DNA from: JADLDB01 sp040755835
GTDB lineage: Bacteria > Myxococcota > Myxococcia > Myxococcales > Myxococcaceae
DNA: 64,000 nucleotides
Assembly: GCA_040755835.1 (NCBI GenBank)
Contig: JBFMAB010000025.1
Coordinates: 62,001-126,000, forward strand
Direction: 5' to 3'
Translations under genes and position numbers: made by a program
Part shown: piece after piece, positions 52,031-60,932 of the stretch
Layout: every line of letters starts with the position of its first letter
Position numbering within the stretch: the stretch's first letter is position 1
Notes under the pieces: generated by a model
Told to the model about the DNA's origin: nothing
What the model saw: the letters and a program-made list of their open reading frames with translations, nothing else
Database searches by the model: none

Positions 52031-52720
52031 ATGCGGCACACCGTCCTCGTCGCCCTCGCTGTCATCGCCACCACCTCCAGCTGCGCCCGGGCGCTGCGCG
52101 TGCCCCACACCGACGCGCCGCCCATCGTCGGGACATTCGAGCACGGCATCAACCAGCGGACGAAGGTCTTCGACGTCGAGGTGCCCGAGGTGAAGAAGGA
52201 CACGCAGCGCTCCGACAGCGTCACGCTGAAGTACGGCGGCGCGAAGCTGGGCGGCAGCGAGACGCAGCAGCAACGCTCGAACCTGACGGTGCTGCGCGGC
52301 GGCCAGCCGCTCGTCTCGGTGGAGTGCCTGTCCCGCCAGGAGGGCGTCACCGTCAGTCGCACCGAGTTCTCCCGCCACACGCTCACCTGCAGCGGCGCGG
52401 GCTTCGCGTTGGAGGTGCAGGAGCCGCGCGCGGACGTCTTCGTCGGCAGCGCACGCGTCGGGCCCGTCGAGGTCGCCTTCGAGTCGACGGACGAGATGGA
52501 GAAGGGCATTCCGCAGTACCCGACGGGCTTTCACCTGAAGGCCAACGGGCGCTGGGTGGCCACCTTCGAGTACTTCCAGGGCGGCAAGGCGTACCTGCGG
52601 CCCGACCTCGCCGGCCCGGAGCGCGACGCCGTCCTCGCGGTGGTGGTCGTCCTCCAGTCCACCGACGGCTGGTTCGTCAACGACCTCGGCCGCAACCAGG
52701 CCCGGCCGTTCGGCATGTGA
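52031..52720 (+). CDS. Hypothetical lipoprotein
   Basis: 229 residues from ATG 52031, with a CCGGAG site 7 bases upstream. It has a lipobox (TTSSC) and a beta-rich mature domain with two Cys (VSVECLSRQ, HTLTCSGAG) that could pair. The C-terminus ends in RPFGM. I do not recognise the family. The ribosome site and codon bias support a real gene. It is divergent from the PEGA gene, 245 bases apart. Confidence 0.7.
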   Translation: MRHTVLVALAVIATTSSCARALRVPHTDAPPIVGTFEHGINQRTKVFDVEVPEVKKDTQRSDSVTLKYGGAKLGGSETQQQRSNLTVLRGGQPLVSVECLSRQEGVTVSRTEFSRHTLTCSGAGFALEVQEPRADVFVGSARVGPVEVAFESTDEMEKGIPQYPTGFHLKANGRWVATFEYFQGGKAYLRPDLAGPERDAVLAVVVVLQSTDGWFVNDLGRNQARPFGM

Positions 52721-52881
52721 CGTCGGCCACCATCACCGCCGCCGCGCTGTGGTTCCAGCCGCGCTTTCCTCGCCGCCGACGTCGCCCTGGGCGAGGGCGT
52801 CGTTGAAGCCCGCCGCCACGCCGGCCGTCCCGCCGCTGCCGGGTGGCGCCGGCGTGTCCGTCACCGCGCGCTGGTGAGGCG

Positions 52882-53334
52882 TCACTCCCCGACGTGGTAG
52901 TCGAAGTCGAGGCTGATGCCCTTCGCCTGCCGGGGTGAGCCGTCGAGCGCGCGGAACTCGAAGTGCAGCGTCGTGTCGTCGCTCGCGCCGGCGGGCCGGT
53001 ACACCGCGGCGCGGCCGGTGAACTTCGCAGGCGCGCCGGGGCGGGCCGTCACGTGGTGCCGCTCGTCGCCCAGGCCCTCGAAGGACACCTCCACCGCGCC
53101 CTGCGTCACCGACACCGTCCCGTCCACCTGGACGTCGTTCGCCTGCTTGATGAGGTCGCTGAAGACGCGGCCGGTGTACGGCTTCGTCTCGAGGAGCGGC
53201 AGCACGCAGTGGCACTTCGCGCCCCGGGCGAAGGGGCCGGCCTCGCAGCCACACACCAGGTTCGTCGGGCCGGGCTCGAAGGCTTTGCAGGCGGAGAGGC
53301 CCAGCGCGACCGCCAGCGGCCAGAGCCACCGCAC
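52882..53334 (-). CDS. Hypothetical lipoprotein next to a TPR protein
   Basis: 150 residues from GTG 53334. A lipobox (LSACK) is followed by a Cys-rich start (CGCEAGPFARGAKCHC) and a beta-domain with DDTTLHFEFRALDG. The family is not recognised. The upstream TPR gene ends 5 bases before its start, so the two are in one operon and may act together. Confidence 0.7.
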   Translation of the reverse strand: MRWLWPLAVALGLSACKAFEPGPTNLVCGCEAGPFARGAKCHCVLPLLETKPYTGRVFSDLIKQANDVQVDGTVSVTQGAVEVSFEGLGDERHHVTARPGAPAKFTGRAAVYRPAGASDDTTLHFEFRALDGSPRQAKGISLDFDYHVGE

Positions 53335-53339
53335 GTCCG

Positions 53340-54647
53340 TCAGGCCTTCGCTTCCTTCAGGTTGGACTCGAGCTTCTTCGCCTCGGCCACCATCGGGTCG
53401 TCGGCCGGCGCTTCCTCCTGAATCTTCTTCGCCAGCTCGAGCGCCTTGTCCTGCTTGCCGACGCGCACGTACGCGAGCGCGAGGTTGTAGGTGGGGCGCC
53501 ACTCGCCCTTCGGCGCCAGCGCCAACGCCTTCTCGAGGATGGTGACGGCCTCGGCGTTCTTCGCCTTGTCCTCACTCTGCACCAGGAGCGCGCCGAGGTT
53601 CATCTGCACCTTCCAGTTGTCCTTCGAGAGCGCGGCGGCCTTCTGGTAGGCCTCCTCGGCTTCCTTCTCGGCGGGCACGGCCTCGTAGAGGTTGCCGAGG
53701 TGGAACCACGCCTCCCAGTTCTTCGGGTCCTTCTGGAGGAGCGTCTTCGCCGCCGCCTCGGACTTGTCGAACTCCTTCGTGAGGAGCCGCAGCGCCGCGA
53801 GGTTGAGCCAGGCCTGCGCGTGGTCCGGCACCACCTTGAGCTCGCGCTCCACGTACTCGATGGCCGCGTCGGCGTCGCCCAGCATCATGCAGCACGCGGT
53901 GGCCTTCTCGAGCAGCGCCGGGTGGTCGCCCACGGCCTTGAGGCCCAGGTCCAGCATGTCGCGCGCGGCCTTGAACTCCTTCACCGAGAAGAGGACGTCC
54001 GCGAGCGTGGCCCACGCGTCCACGCTCTTCGGGTTGAGGTCCTTCGCCTTCTCGAAGGCCTTGAGCGCCTTCTCGTACTGCCCCGCCTCCTTGTACGCGA
54101 TGCCCAGCGTGTAGAAGCCGTCCGGGTTCTTCGGCTCGAGGCCCGTGGCGGTCGACAGCGCCATGATGGCTTCCTGGAAGCGCCCCGCCGACGCCAGCAC
54201 GCGGCCGTAGTTGAACTGGCAGAGGAAAACGTTGGGCGACAGCTCCACGCCCTTGCGCAGGTGCTCGAGCGCGCCGGCCACGTCCTCGCGGCTCTCGTGC
54301 ACGAGGCCCATCAGCGTCCAGGCGAGGCCCTGCTTGGGGGCCAGCCTGGTCGCGGCGGTGGCGTGCACCTTCGCCTCGTCCAGCTGCCCGGTGAAGAGCG
54401 CGATGCGCGTCAGGCCGAGGTACGTCTCGGGCAGCGACGGGTTCCGGTCGAGGACCTGCTCGTACAGCTTCGACGCCGCGGAGATGTCGCCAGCCGCCAG
54501 CTTCGCGTCGGCGTTCTGCAACAGGCCCTGCGTCGCCGCGCTGGTGCCGGCCTTGTCCTCGTTCTCGCGGAACAGCTTCCGCGCCTCGTCGTAGTTCCCC
54601 GCCTTCAGCTGCTCGAGGCCACGCTTGAACAGGTCTGTCTGGGTCAT
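53340..54647 (-). CDS. TPR-repeat protein
   Basis: 435 residues from ATG 54647. The whole length is tetratricopeptide repeats, for example GDISAASKLYEQVLDRNPS and AGQYEKALKAFEKAKDLNPK; around 11 units. There is no signal peptide or membrane segment, so it is a soluble scaffold. It follows the repetitive EF-hand gene by 49 bases and precedes a lipoprotein gene by 5 bases on the same strand, which suggests an operon. Confidence 0.88.
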   Translation of the reverse strand: MTQTDLFKRGLEQLKAGNYDEARKLFRENEDKAGTSAATQGLLQNADAKLAAGDISAASKLYEQVLDRNPSLPETYLGLTRIALFTGQLDEAKVHATAATRLAPKQGLAWTLMGLVHESREDVAGALEHLRKGVELSPNVFLCQFNYGRVLASAGRFQEAIMALSTATGLEPKNPDGFYTLGIAYKEAGQYEKALKAFEKAKDLNPKSVDAWATLADVLFSVKEFKAARDMLDLGLKAVGDHPALLEKATACCMMLGDADAAIEYVERELKVVPDHAQAWLNLAALRLLTKEFDKSEAAAKTLLQKDPKNWEAWFHLGNLYEAVPAEKEAEEAYQKAAALSKDNWKVQMNLGALLVQSEDKAKNAEAVTILEKALALAPKGEWRPTYNLALAYVRVGKQDKALELAKKIQEEAPADDPMVAEAKKLESNLKEAKA

Positions 54648-54696
54648 CGCGGCGGCAGTCTCCCTCAAGGAAGGTTGGAAGACGAGCCGTTGCGTC

Positions 54697-56607
54697 TCAC
54701 CAGCCGAACCAGCTCGCGACCTTGCTCGCGGTGTTGCTGACGGTGCTCTTCACCGCGGACACGCCGGCGGACACCGTGTTGCTGACCGCGTTCGTGACGG
54801 TCGAGACGGTGTTCGACACGGCGGCGGCGGTGTTGTTGTACGCGGCCTTCGCGTCCTTCAGGTCGAGCTTGCCGTCGCCGTTGACGTCGGCCGCGTCATG
54901 CACGGCCTTCGCGCCGGCCTTGGCGGTGTTCACCGCGGCGTCGCCGATCATCTTCACGTCGATTTCGACCTGCACCGCGCCGCCGGCGCCCACGCCGAGC
55001 GCCGCGCCCACGCTGCCGCCGAGCTTCAGCTTGCCGTTCTCGTAGCCGATGACGCCGGTGGCCTTCGCCTCGGCGCCGGCGGACGCGTAGACGCTGCCCT
55101 TCACCGCGAACGGGCCCGCGCTCACCTTCGCCTCGGCCTCGGCCTTGGCGACGGCCGACACGCCGACGGTGCCCTCGGCGATGGCGGTGGGCGGGTTGCG
55201 GGTCACCTTCACCTTGCCGGTGGCCTCGGCGGCGACTTCGGCCGAGACGCGCGCCTTGCCTTCGACGCCGGCGGTCATGTCGACACCGGCAATCTTCACG
55301 GGCTTGGTGGTGGCCTTGCCGGAGATGGACGCCTCGACGCCGGCGCTCGCCCGCGCGCCCGCGGTGAGGTCCAGGCCGTTGGTGTCCAGCTTGCCCTTCA
55401 CATTGACGGACGCCTTGGCCTCGGCCTTCGCCTCGGCGGCGTAGGACGCCTCGCCGTACTGGCCGGTCGTCTTGCCGGACTGCTGCGCGTACGCGCCGGC
55501 GACGGCCTCGCGCTTGTAGGTGCCGTTGATGCCGTCGGCGCCGGCGGAGAACTTCGTCTCGCCGCGCACGCCCGCGTCCGTGCCGACGAACCGCTTGGTG
55601 CCCTCCTCGCCCGGCTTGAAGTCCATGGAGTGGAGGGTGTCGAACTTCTGCTGGTCCTTCGGGACGAAGTCGTACTTGAGGCCCGCGGCGCCGAGGAGGT
55701 CGCCCACCTTCTGCGCCTTGTTGTCGGACGCCTGGCTGAACCCCTTGTCCGGCTTCGACAGCTCCTTCTCCTTGCTCCACGACGCGTCGGCCGTCTTCCC
55801 GTTCTTCCAGTCGGCGCCCGCCGCGACGGTGTACTTGCCGTCGACCAGGCCCGCGGTGTTCTTCGCGGTGAGGGAGGTGCCGCTGCTGGTCTTCACCGTG
55901 GTGGTGGTGGAGACGTTGCCGTCGGTCACCTTCGTCGAGCGCTCGTTGGTGTCGAGCTTGTTCCCGAAGTTGTCGGTGGTGGTCGACTGGCTGGTGGTCC
56001 TGGCGGTGTTGTCCTTGTCGGACTTGCCGGTCGTCACCTTGGTCGCGTTGGTCTCGGTCTGCTTGGTGACGTCGACCGAGAACTTGCCCCCCGTCGCGGC
56101 GGTGCCCTTGGTGGTGGACACCTCGGTCTGTCCGGACTCGAGCGCGCCGGTCGTCTTCTTCGTGGTGCGCGAGTACGCGGTGTCGGTGCGGCCGAAGGCG
56201 TCGGTCGCGCCGGAGTAGCTGGTCTTCGTCTCGCGGCTGCCGGCCCTGGCGGTCGACTCGAACTTGAACTTCTCGGTGCCGAAGAGGCCCGACTTCTCCT
56301 TCGTCGTCAGCTCCTGGGTGAGGGACGCGTTGCCGCCCTTCTGCTCGAGCGTCTTCGTGGTGGAGCCGTCACGGTTCGTCTTCGACGTCGCGTTCGGGTT
56401 GTTCGCCAGGTTGTTCGAGTTGGCCAGGTGCTGTTGACCGAGCGCGCCGTTGCTGAAGCCGTCCTTGATGGTCAGGGGCGCGGGCCTGGCGGAAGCGGCG
56501 GGCGTCGCGGTGGTCGCCGGCGCGGACGAGGTCGCCTTCCGGGTGAACGACTCCAGGGTCGAGGCAAGGCTCTTCAGCGAAAAGTTCTTCGTATTGAGGA
56601 AGCCCAC
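54697..56607 (-). CDS. Large repetitive Thr/Ala-rich protein with an EF-hand-like loop
   Basis: GTG 56607 has GGGAG 6 bases upstream, giving 636 residues. There is no signal peptide. Residues 1-250 are low-complexity and rich in Thr, Ser, Lys and Asn. The middle has alternating Ala/Glu/Lys/Gly beta-like repeats (AEAKAEAKASVNVKG and similar, each ~20 residues), like a beta-solenoid. Near the C-terminus DVNGDGKLDLKD fits a calcium-binding EF-hand or dockerin loop, and the end is a regular Val/Ser/Asn heptad-like stretch (VSNTVSTVTNAVSNTVSAG). I do not recognise the family. It could be a structural or secreted protein. Upstream DNA is AT-richer. Confidence 0.75.
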   Translation of the reverse strand: MGFLNTKNFSLKSLASTLESFTRKATSSAPATTATPAASARPAPLTIKDGFSNGALGQQHLANSNNLANNPNATSKTNRDGSTTKTLEQKGGNASLTQELTTKEKSGLFGTEKFKFESTARAGSRETKTSYSGATDAFGRTDTAYSRTTKKTTGALESGQTEVSTTKGTAATGGKFSVDVTKQTETNATKVTTGKSDKDNTARTTSQSTTTDNFGNKLDTNERSTKVTDGNVSTTTTVKTSSGTSLTAKNTAGLVDGKYTVAAGADWKNGKTADASWSKEKELSKPDKGFSQASDNKAQKVGDLLGAAGLKYDFVPKDQQKFDTLHSMDFKPGEEGTKRFVGTDAGVRGETKFSAGADGINGTYKREAVAGAYAQQSGKTTGQYGEASYAAEAKAEAKASVNVKGKLDTNGLDLTAGARASAGVEASISGKATTKPVKIAGVDMTAGVEGKARVSAEVAAEATGKVKVTRNPPTAIAEGTVGVSAVAKAEAEAKVSAGPFAVKGSVYASAGAEAKATGVIGYENGKLKLGGSVGAALGVGAGGAVQVEIDVKMIGDAAVNTAKAGAKAVHDAADVNGDGKLDLKDAKAAYNNTAAAVSNTVSTVTNAVSNTVSAGVSAVKSTVSNTASKVASWFGW

Positions 56608-56863
56608 AGGCGTCTCCCGGGAATGGTGGGGAAGGTTTCTCAAGTATCGCGAAAAAGAGCTGCTCGTTTCCTGTTTTCCGATACCTGCGCCAAGGCCCCG
56701 GACCCCCTCGGGTGGTGTGATGTCGGTCGATCAGCGCAGATGAAGGCGGATCACCAACCTCCCGGCGCGCAGGCCACTGCGCGCGGTCGACGTCGTCGCG
56801 GAGGCTGTTGGGGTTGCCCTTCCCGTCGGGTCCCGACTTCGCGACGCTGACCAGGCGCCGGGG
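56608..56863. promoter_or_regulatory. Upstream region of the repetitive EF-hand gene
   Basis: A 256-base gap. Next to the gene the minus strand is AT-rich (TTTTTCGCGATACTTGAG) about 40 bases before the GTG, with a candidate -10 GATACT, but no good -35 is visible. The part near 56750-56863 is the 3' side of the leftward hydrolase and shows nothing. Confidence 0.3.
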
Positions 56864-57823
56864 CTATTCGACCGGGTGCTTCGCGAGAAAGTCGCGCACC
56901 CGGGCGACGGTGGCCGCCGGGTCCTCCTCGTGCGGCACGTGCCCCAGCGCGTCGAAGCGCACCAACTCGCTGCCGGCGATGTCGCGGTGGAAGGCGTCGG
57001 CGTGCGAGGGCGGAATGAGCCGGTCCTTCCCGCCCCAGAGGATGAGCGTCGGCGCCGTGATGCGCTGGATGTCGTCGGCGTGGTCGCCGTGGCCCGCCTG
57101 GCGGAAGCGTTCGGGCAGCGCCGCGCGGTTCCCTGCGCGCAGCGTCAGCTCGAAGTAGCGGTCGACGAGCTCCGTCGTGACGTTCGACGGGTTTCCGTAC
57201 ACGTCGCGGATGCTGGACTCGACGATGACGCGCGGCAGCGTCTTGAGCAGCAGGCGGTTCACCACCGGCACCCGCGCGAGCCGGAAGCCGATGGGCACCG
57301 ACTGCGACTCGAGCGGGTAGCCGGCGGCGTCGACGAGGATGAGCGCCGCGACGCGGTCCGGGTGGGCGACGGCGGTGGACCAGGCGATTTGCCCGCCGAG
57401 GCTGTTACCCGCCAGCACGCAGCGCCGCACGCCCAGCGCGTCCAGCATCGCGACGACGAAGCGCACGAAGGCCGCGACGGTGTAGTCGCCGTCGGCCGCG
57501 GGCCCGGTGAGGCCGAAGCCGGGCAGGTCGAAGCGGATGACGCGGCGGTCCTTCGCCAGCGCGGCGGTCCACCCGTCCCAGGTGTGCAGCGAGGCGGAGG
57601 TGCCGTGCAGCAGCACGACCGGCGCGGCGTCGTCGCGCGGGCCTTCGTCGCGCAGGTGCACCGAGAGGCCTGCCACGGGAACGAAGGTGGACGGCGGCGG
57701 CGCCCACCGCGGCCTGAGCGCGGCCACCGAGCGGTCCGGCTCCCAGGTGGCGGCGACGAAGCCGGCGACGAGGAGAAGCAGCAGCCCTGCGACGACCCCG
57801 AGCACCCTGGCGATTCGCCTCAC
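56864..57823 (-). CDS. Alpha/beta hydrolase with N-terminal membrane anchor
   Basis: 319 residues from a GTG. The N-terminus (VVAGLLLLLVAGFVAATW) is a signal anchor. Catalytic parts: VVLLHGTSASLHTW (oxyanion), GNSLGGQIA (Ser nucleophile), GGKDRLIPP (acid Asp) and LGHVPHEEDP (His). A haloperoxidase/lipase-like fold. Substrate unknown. It lies between the EF-hand gene and the molybdenum-cofactor-type cluster on the same strand, with gaps of 256 and 136 bases, so it is probably its own unit. Confidence 0.88.
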   Translation of the reverse strand: MRRIARVLGVVAGLLLLLVAGFVAATWEPDRSVAALRPRWAPPPSTFVPVAGLSVHLRDEGPRDDAAPVVLLHGTSASLHTWDGWTAALAKDRRVIRFDLPGFGLTGPAADGDYTVAAFVRFVVAMLDALGVRRCVLAGNSLGGQIAWSTAVAHPDRVAALILVDAAGYPLESQSVPIGFRLARVPVVNRLLLKTLPRVIVESSIRDVYGNPSNVTTELVDRYFELTLRAGNRAALPERFRQAGHGDHADDIQRITAPTLILWGGKDRLIPPSHADAFHRDIAGSELVRFDALGHVPHEEDPAATVARVRDFLAKHPVE

Positions 57824-57959
57824 GCCGGCATTGTCCGACGCGGTGGCCGTGGTCGCGAGTGAAACCCCACCGACGGTGCGCCGGGGAAGCGCGGCGCCGG
57901 TCGGTCGACTGCTCGAGGCGGTTCCGCTCCACGGGGGACGGCCTTCTCCCCTCGAGGCG

Positions 57960-58526
57960 TCAGCGTCCTGGCGCCGCGAGCGCCGCCGCGTCGTCGGGCG
58001 TGTCGATGTCCTCGGCCGCGCTCGGCATCGGCACCGGCGTCACCTGGTCCGCGTGCGCGCGCAGCCACGGGCCCGCGCCGCGCTCGTCCGGCAGCCGCTC
58101 GAGCGCGTCGAGCACCGGGCCCGGGAAGCGCGCGGGCACGCCCAAAACGCCGTCGTACTCCGCCGCCGCGACACCACCCGGCGCGCTGATCAGCCGCCGC
58201 AGGTCCTCCACGTCGACGCGCGGTTGGTCCACCAGCAACACCAGCACCGAGCGCCCACGCACCTGCGCGAGCCCCGCCTTGAGAGACGCGCCCGGGCCCC
58301 TCGCCCAGTCCACGCACTGCACGCGCTCGACGGCGAGGCCCGCCAGCGCGTCCGCGAGCGGCACCGCGCCTTCCACCACGACGACGGGGTGACAGCCGGC
58401 CTCCAGCGCGACACGCGCCGCGCGGCGCACCAACGTCTCGCCCTCCAGCTCGAGGAGTTGCTTCGGCCGGCCCAGGCGCGTCGACGCGCCCGCCGCCAGC
58501 ACGACGGCGGCGACGTCCGCGCTCAC
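57960..58526 (-). CDS. MocA-like molybdopterin cytidylyltransferase (NTP transferase)
   Basis: 188 residues from GTG 58526, overlapping the stop of the xdhC-like gene (GTGA). The nucleotide site VVLAAGASTRLGRPKQLLEL and VLLVDQPRVD match the MobA/MocA nucleotidyltransferases. MocA adds cytidine to molybdopterin for hydroxylases such as xanthine dehydrogenase. In Escherichia coli its gene lies in the ygf cluster next to ygfK. It is last in a coupled three-gene operon. A general NTP transferase cannot be ruled out. Confidence 0.85.
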   Translation of the reverse strand: MSADVAAVVLAAGASTRLGRPKQLLELEGETLVRRAARVALEAGCHPVVVVEGAVPLADALAGLAVERVQCVDWARGPGASLKAGLAQVRGRSVLVLLVDQPRVDVEDLRRLISAPGGVAAAEYDGVLGVPARFPGPVLDALERLPDERGAGPWLRAHADQVTPVPMPSAAEDIDTPDDAAALAAPGR

Positions 58527-59416
58527 CCGCCGCTCCGCCGCCCGAGCGCCGCGCCCTCGAAGTACGCCTGCACCTCGCTCACGATGGACAGCGCCACCGC
58601 CGCCGGCCCTTCTCCACCGAGCGGCAACCCCACCGGCGCGCGGAGCCGCTCGCGCGACAGCGACGCCGGCACCGACTCCAGCAGCTCCGCGGTGCGCTTC
58701 CGCGGCCCCAGCACGCCCACGTAGCCCGGCAGCGGCGAGCCCAGCACCGCCGTCAACACCTGCGTGTCGTAGACGAGGTGGTGCGACATGACGACGACGG
58801 CGCAGCCCGCCTCGAGCGGCAGCCTCGGCAACGCGTCGGGCGCGAGGAGGTGCACCGTCGCGCCGGGGAAGCGCGCCGACGACACGTTCGCGCTCCGCCA
58901 GTCCACCACGTGCACGTCCCAGCCCAGCGTCGCGGCAAACGCGTGCACCGGCAGCGCGTCGTGCCCGGCGCCGCACAGCACCAGGCGGGGCGGCGCCTTC
59001 AGCACCTGCTCCACCGGCGCGTGCCCCGGCGCGCGGAGCGTCACCGTCACGGGCTGCCGCGTCGTCAGCACCGTCTCCAGCGCGCGCGCCAGCTCGCTGT
59101 CCGCGCGAAACGGCTCGAGCAGCAGGTCCACCTCGCCGCCGCAGCCCAGCGCCACCTCGCCGTCGGCCGACGTGTCGTACGTGCGCACCACCGCCTCGCC
59201 CTGCGACACGAGCCACGCCGCGCGGCGCACCACGTCGGCTTCAAGACAACCGCCGGACACGCTGCCGGCCTGCCACCCGGCCTGCGTCACCAGCATGCGC
59301 GCGCCGGGCTTGCGGTACGCGGAGCCGCGCGTCGCCAGCACCGTCGCCAGCACCGGCGTCTCGCCCGCGGCCCACGCCGCCTTCGCCGCGCGATGAATCG
59401 CGACCAGCTCGTTCAC
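58523..59416 (-). CDS. XdhC-like molybdenum-hydroxylase maturation protein
   Basis: 297 residues from GTG 59416, overlapping the stop of the threonine-synthase-like gene. N-terminal XdhC domain: VLATRGSAYRKPGARM and GSVSGGCLEADVV. C-terminal Rossmann domain: PPRLVLCGAGHDALPVHAFA and MSHHLVYD with paired His. XdhC proteins insert sulfurated molybdenum cofactor into molybdenum hydroxylases. The hydroxylase genes themselves are not in the window. Coupling to mocA supports a maturation role. Confidence 0.9.
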   Translation of the reverse strand: MNELVAIHRAAKAAWAAGETPVLATVLATRGSAYRKPGARMLVTQAGWQAGSVSGGCLEADVVRRAAWLVSQGEAVVRTYDTSADGEVALGCGGEVDLLLEPFRADSELARALETVLTTRQPVTVTLRAPGHAPVEQVLKAPPRLVLCGAGHDALPVHAFAATLGWDVHVVDWRSANVSSARFPGATVHLLAPDALPRLPLEAGCAVVVMSHHLVYDTQVLTAVLGSPLPGYVGVLGPRKRTAELLESVPASLSRERLRAPVGLPLGGEGPAAVALSIVSEVQAYFEGAALGRRSGG

Positions 59417-60627
59417 ACCGGCACCGCGTCCAGCGTGGGCTCGATGGCCGACGGAATGGAGACGGACTTCAGCGGCGCCTCGACGTCCTTGAGCCCGTGC
59501 CCCGTCACCAGCACCACCACCTTCGCGCTCGCCGGCAGCGCGTCGGGCCCCGCCTGCACCTTCTCGAGGCCCGCGTACGCCGCCGCCGCCGCCGGTTCCC
59601 CGAAGACGCCCGACGACGCCGCCAGCGTCCGCTGCGCACGCAGAATCTCGTCGTCCGTCACGGTGACGGACAGGCCCTTCGTCTCCAGCACCGCGCGCCG
59701 CGCCCAGTGCGCGTTCGACGGGCACGACACCGAGATGGAGTCCGCCACCGTCCTCGGGTCCTTCGCGTTCTGGTACGCGCCGGTCTGGATGAAGCGGTGA
59801 ATCGCGTCGCTCTTCTCGGCCTGCACGGCGACGAGCCGCGGCATGCGCGGCAAGAGTCCCACGTCCACCAGGTCCTTGAAGCCCTTGTGCACGCCCGCGA
59901 GGATGACGCCGTCGCCCACCGGGACGAAGACGGCGTCGGGCGCCTCGAAGCCGAGCTGCTGGGCGATTTCGAGGGAGGCCGTCTTCTTTCCTTCGATGGT
60001 GAGCGGGTGGTACGCGGTGTTGCGATTGAGGCCGCCGCGCGCCTTCGTGAAGGCCAGCGAGAGCGCGAAGGCGTCGTCGTACGTCCCCTTCACCGGTACC
60101 ACCCGCGCGCCGTGCGTCACCATCTGCACCAGCTTGGCCCGCGGCGCCTTCTCGGGCACGAAGATGAGCGCCTCCAGGCCCGCCGACGCACACACCGCCG
60201 ACAGCGCCGACGCCGCGTTGCCCGTGGAGGCGCACACCACGCGCGACTCGCCCAGCCGCAGCGCCTCGGCCGCCACCAGGAAGGACGCCCGGTCCTTCAA
60301 GCTACCCGACGGGTTCTGCCCGTCGTTCTTGATGAAGAGCTGCGCGACGTTGAGTGACGCGGCGAGGCGCGGCGCGGGCACCAGCGGGGTGTGGCCCACC
60401 TGGAGCGGCGGGAAGTGCCGCGCCTCCACCGCGGTGAGGCGGCTCCAGTCGGGCGACGCCGGGTCGAGGCGGCCCTTCAGCGAAGCGGTGTCGAAGACGG
60501 CCTCCAGCACGCCCGGCAGCGGCACACCGGGCTGGTGGCCGGCGCTGCAGGCGGGGCACAGGTAGCGCACGTCGTCGCGCCCGTACGTCCTGCCGCACCC
60601 GGTGCACTGGTAGTGGAAGTGGCTCAT
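59413..60627 (-). CDS. Threonine synthase-like PLP enzyme with N-terminal zinc ribbon
   Basis: 404 residues from ATG 60627. The N-terminus has CTGCGRTY ... YLCPACSAG, a zinc ribbon. The fold-type II PLP domain has the Lys site PSGSLKDRAS, ASTGNAASALSAVCA and GDGVILAGVHKG. This is the layout of threonine synthases of the type that carries a zinc ribbon. Because it sits first in an operon with xdhC and mocA and away from other threonine genes, it may instead act on another amino acid or serve as an ammonia-lyase. Sequence alone cannot decide. Confidence 0.85.
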   Translation of the reverse strand: MSHFHYQCTGCGRTYGRDDVRYLCPACSAGHQPGVPLPGVLEAVFDTASLKGRLDPASPDWSRLTAVEARHFPPLQVGHTPLVPAPRLAASLNVAQLFIKNDGQNPSGSLKDRASFLVAAEALRLGESRVVCASTGNAASALSAVCASAGLEALIFVPEKAPRAKLVQMVTHGARVVPVKGTYDDAFALSLAFTKARGGLNRNTAYHPLTIEGKKTASLEIAQQLGFEAPDAVFVPVGDGVILAGVHKGFKDLVDVGLLPRMPRLVAVQAEKSDAIHRFIQTGAYQNAKDPRTVADSISVSCPSNAHWARRAVLETKGLSVTVTDDEILRAQRTLAASSGVFGEPAAAAAYAGLEKVQAGPDALPASAKVVVLVTGHGLKDVEAPLKSVSIPSAIEPTLDAVPV

Positions 60628-60711
60628 CGCGGCGCGCACTCTAGCGCCGACGGTTGCCCTGGTGACTGGTGGTGGACAGCGGAGCGCCGTGTCCATCCGC
60701 CACCCGTCCCG

Positions 60712-60867
60712 GCCACCGAGGCCCTCGCCCGCCTCGAGGACGGGAGTGGGCGCTTCGTGCACAACGCACGCAGCATCGAGGCGCTCGCCAGCCAGCCGGG
60801 CCGGGACGCGCTCCTGAAGGGCCAGGCGCCCTTCGCCATCATCCTGTCGTGCTCGGACTCTCGCGCC
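60712..60867 (+). pseudogene. N-terminal relic of a beta-carbonic anhydrase
   Basis: A rightward frame with no start reads EALARLEDGSGRFVHNA, then RDALLKGQAPFAIILSCSDSRA. This is the N-terminal region of a beta-carbonic anhydrase, including the first zinc Cys and the CxDxR catalytic dyad (SCSDSR). Homology stops after the dyad, so about three quarters of the gene is gone. It lies in the divergent gap between the threonine-synthase-like gene and the PLP enzyme gene. Confidence 0.7.
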
Positions 60868-60932
60868 CGCCGGCGCCCCAAGCACGAAATAGCGCGAAGT
60901 CGGCGGGGCTTGTCCCTATTCTTCGCGGGGCC

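Noticed and set aside
52721..52881. Possible small minus-strand gene between two lipoproteins
   Set aside because: The only open frame is out of phase with the lipoprotein gene and has Ala/Gly-rich low-complexity sequence without a start.
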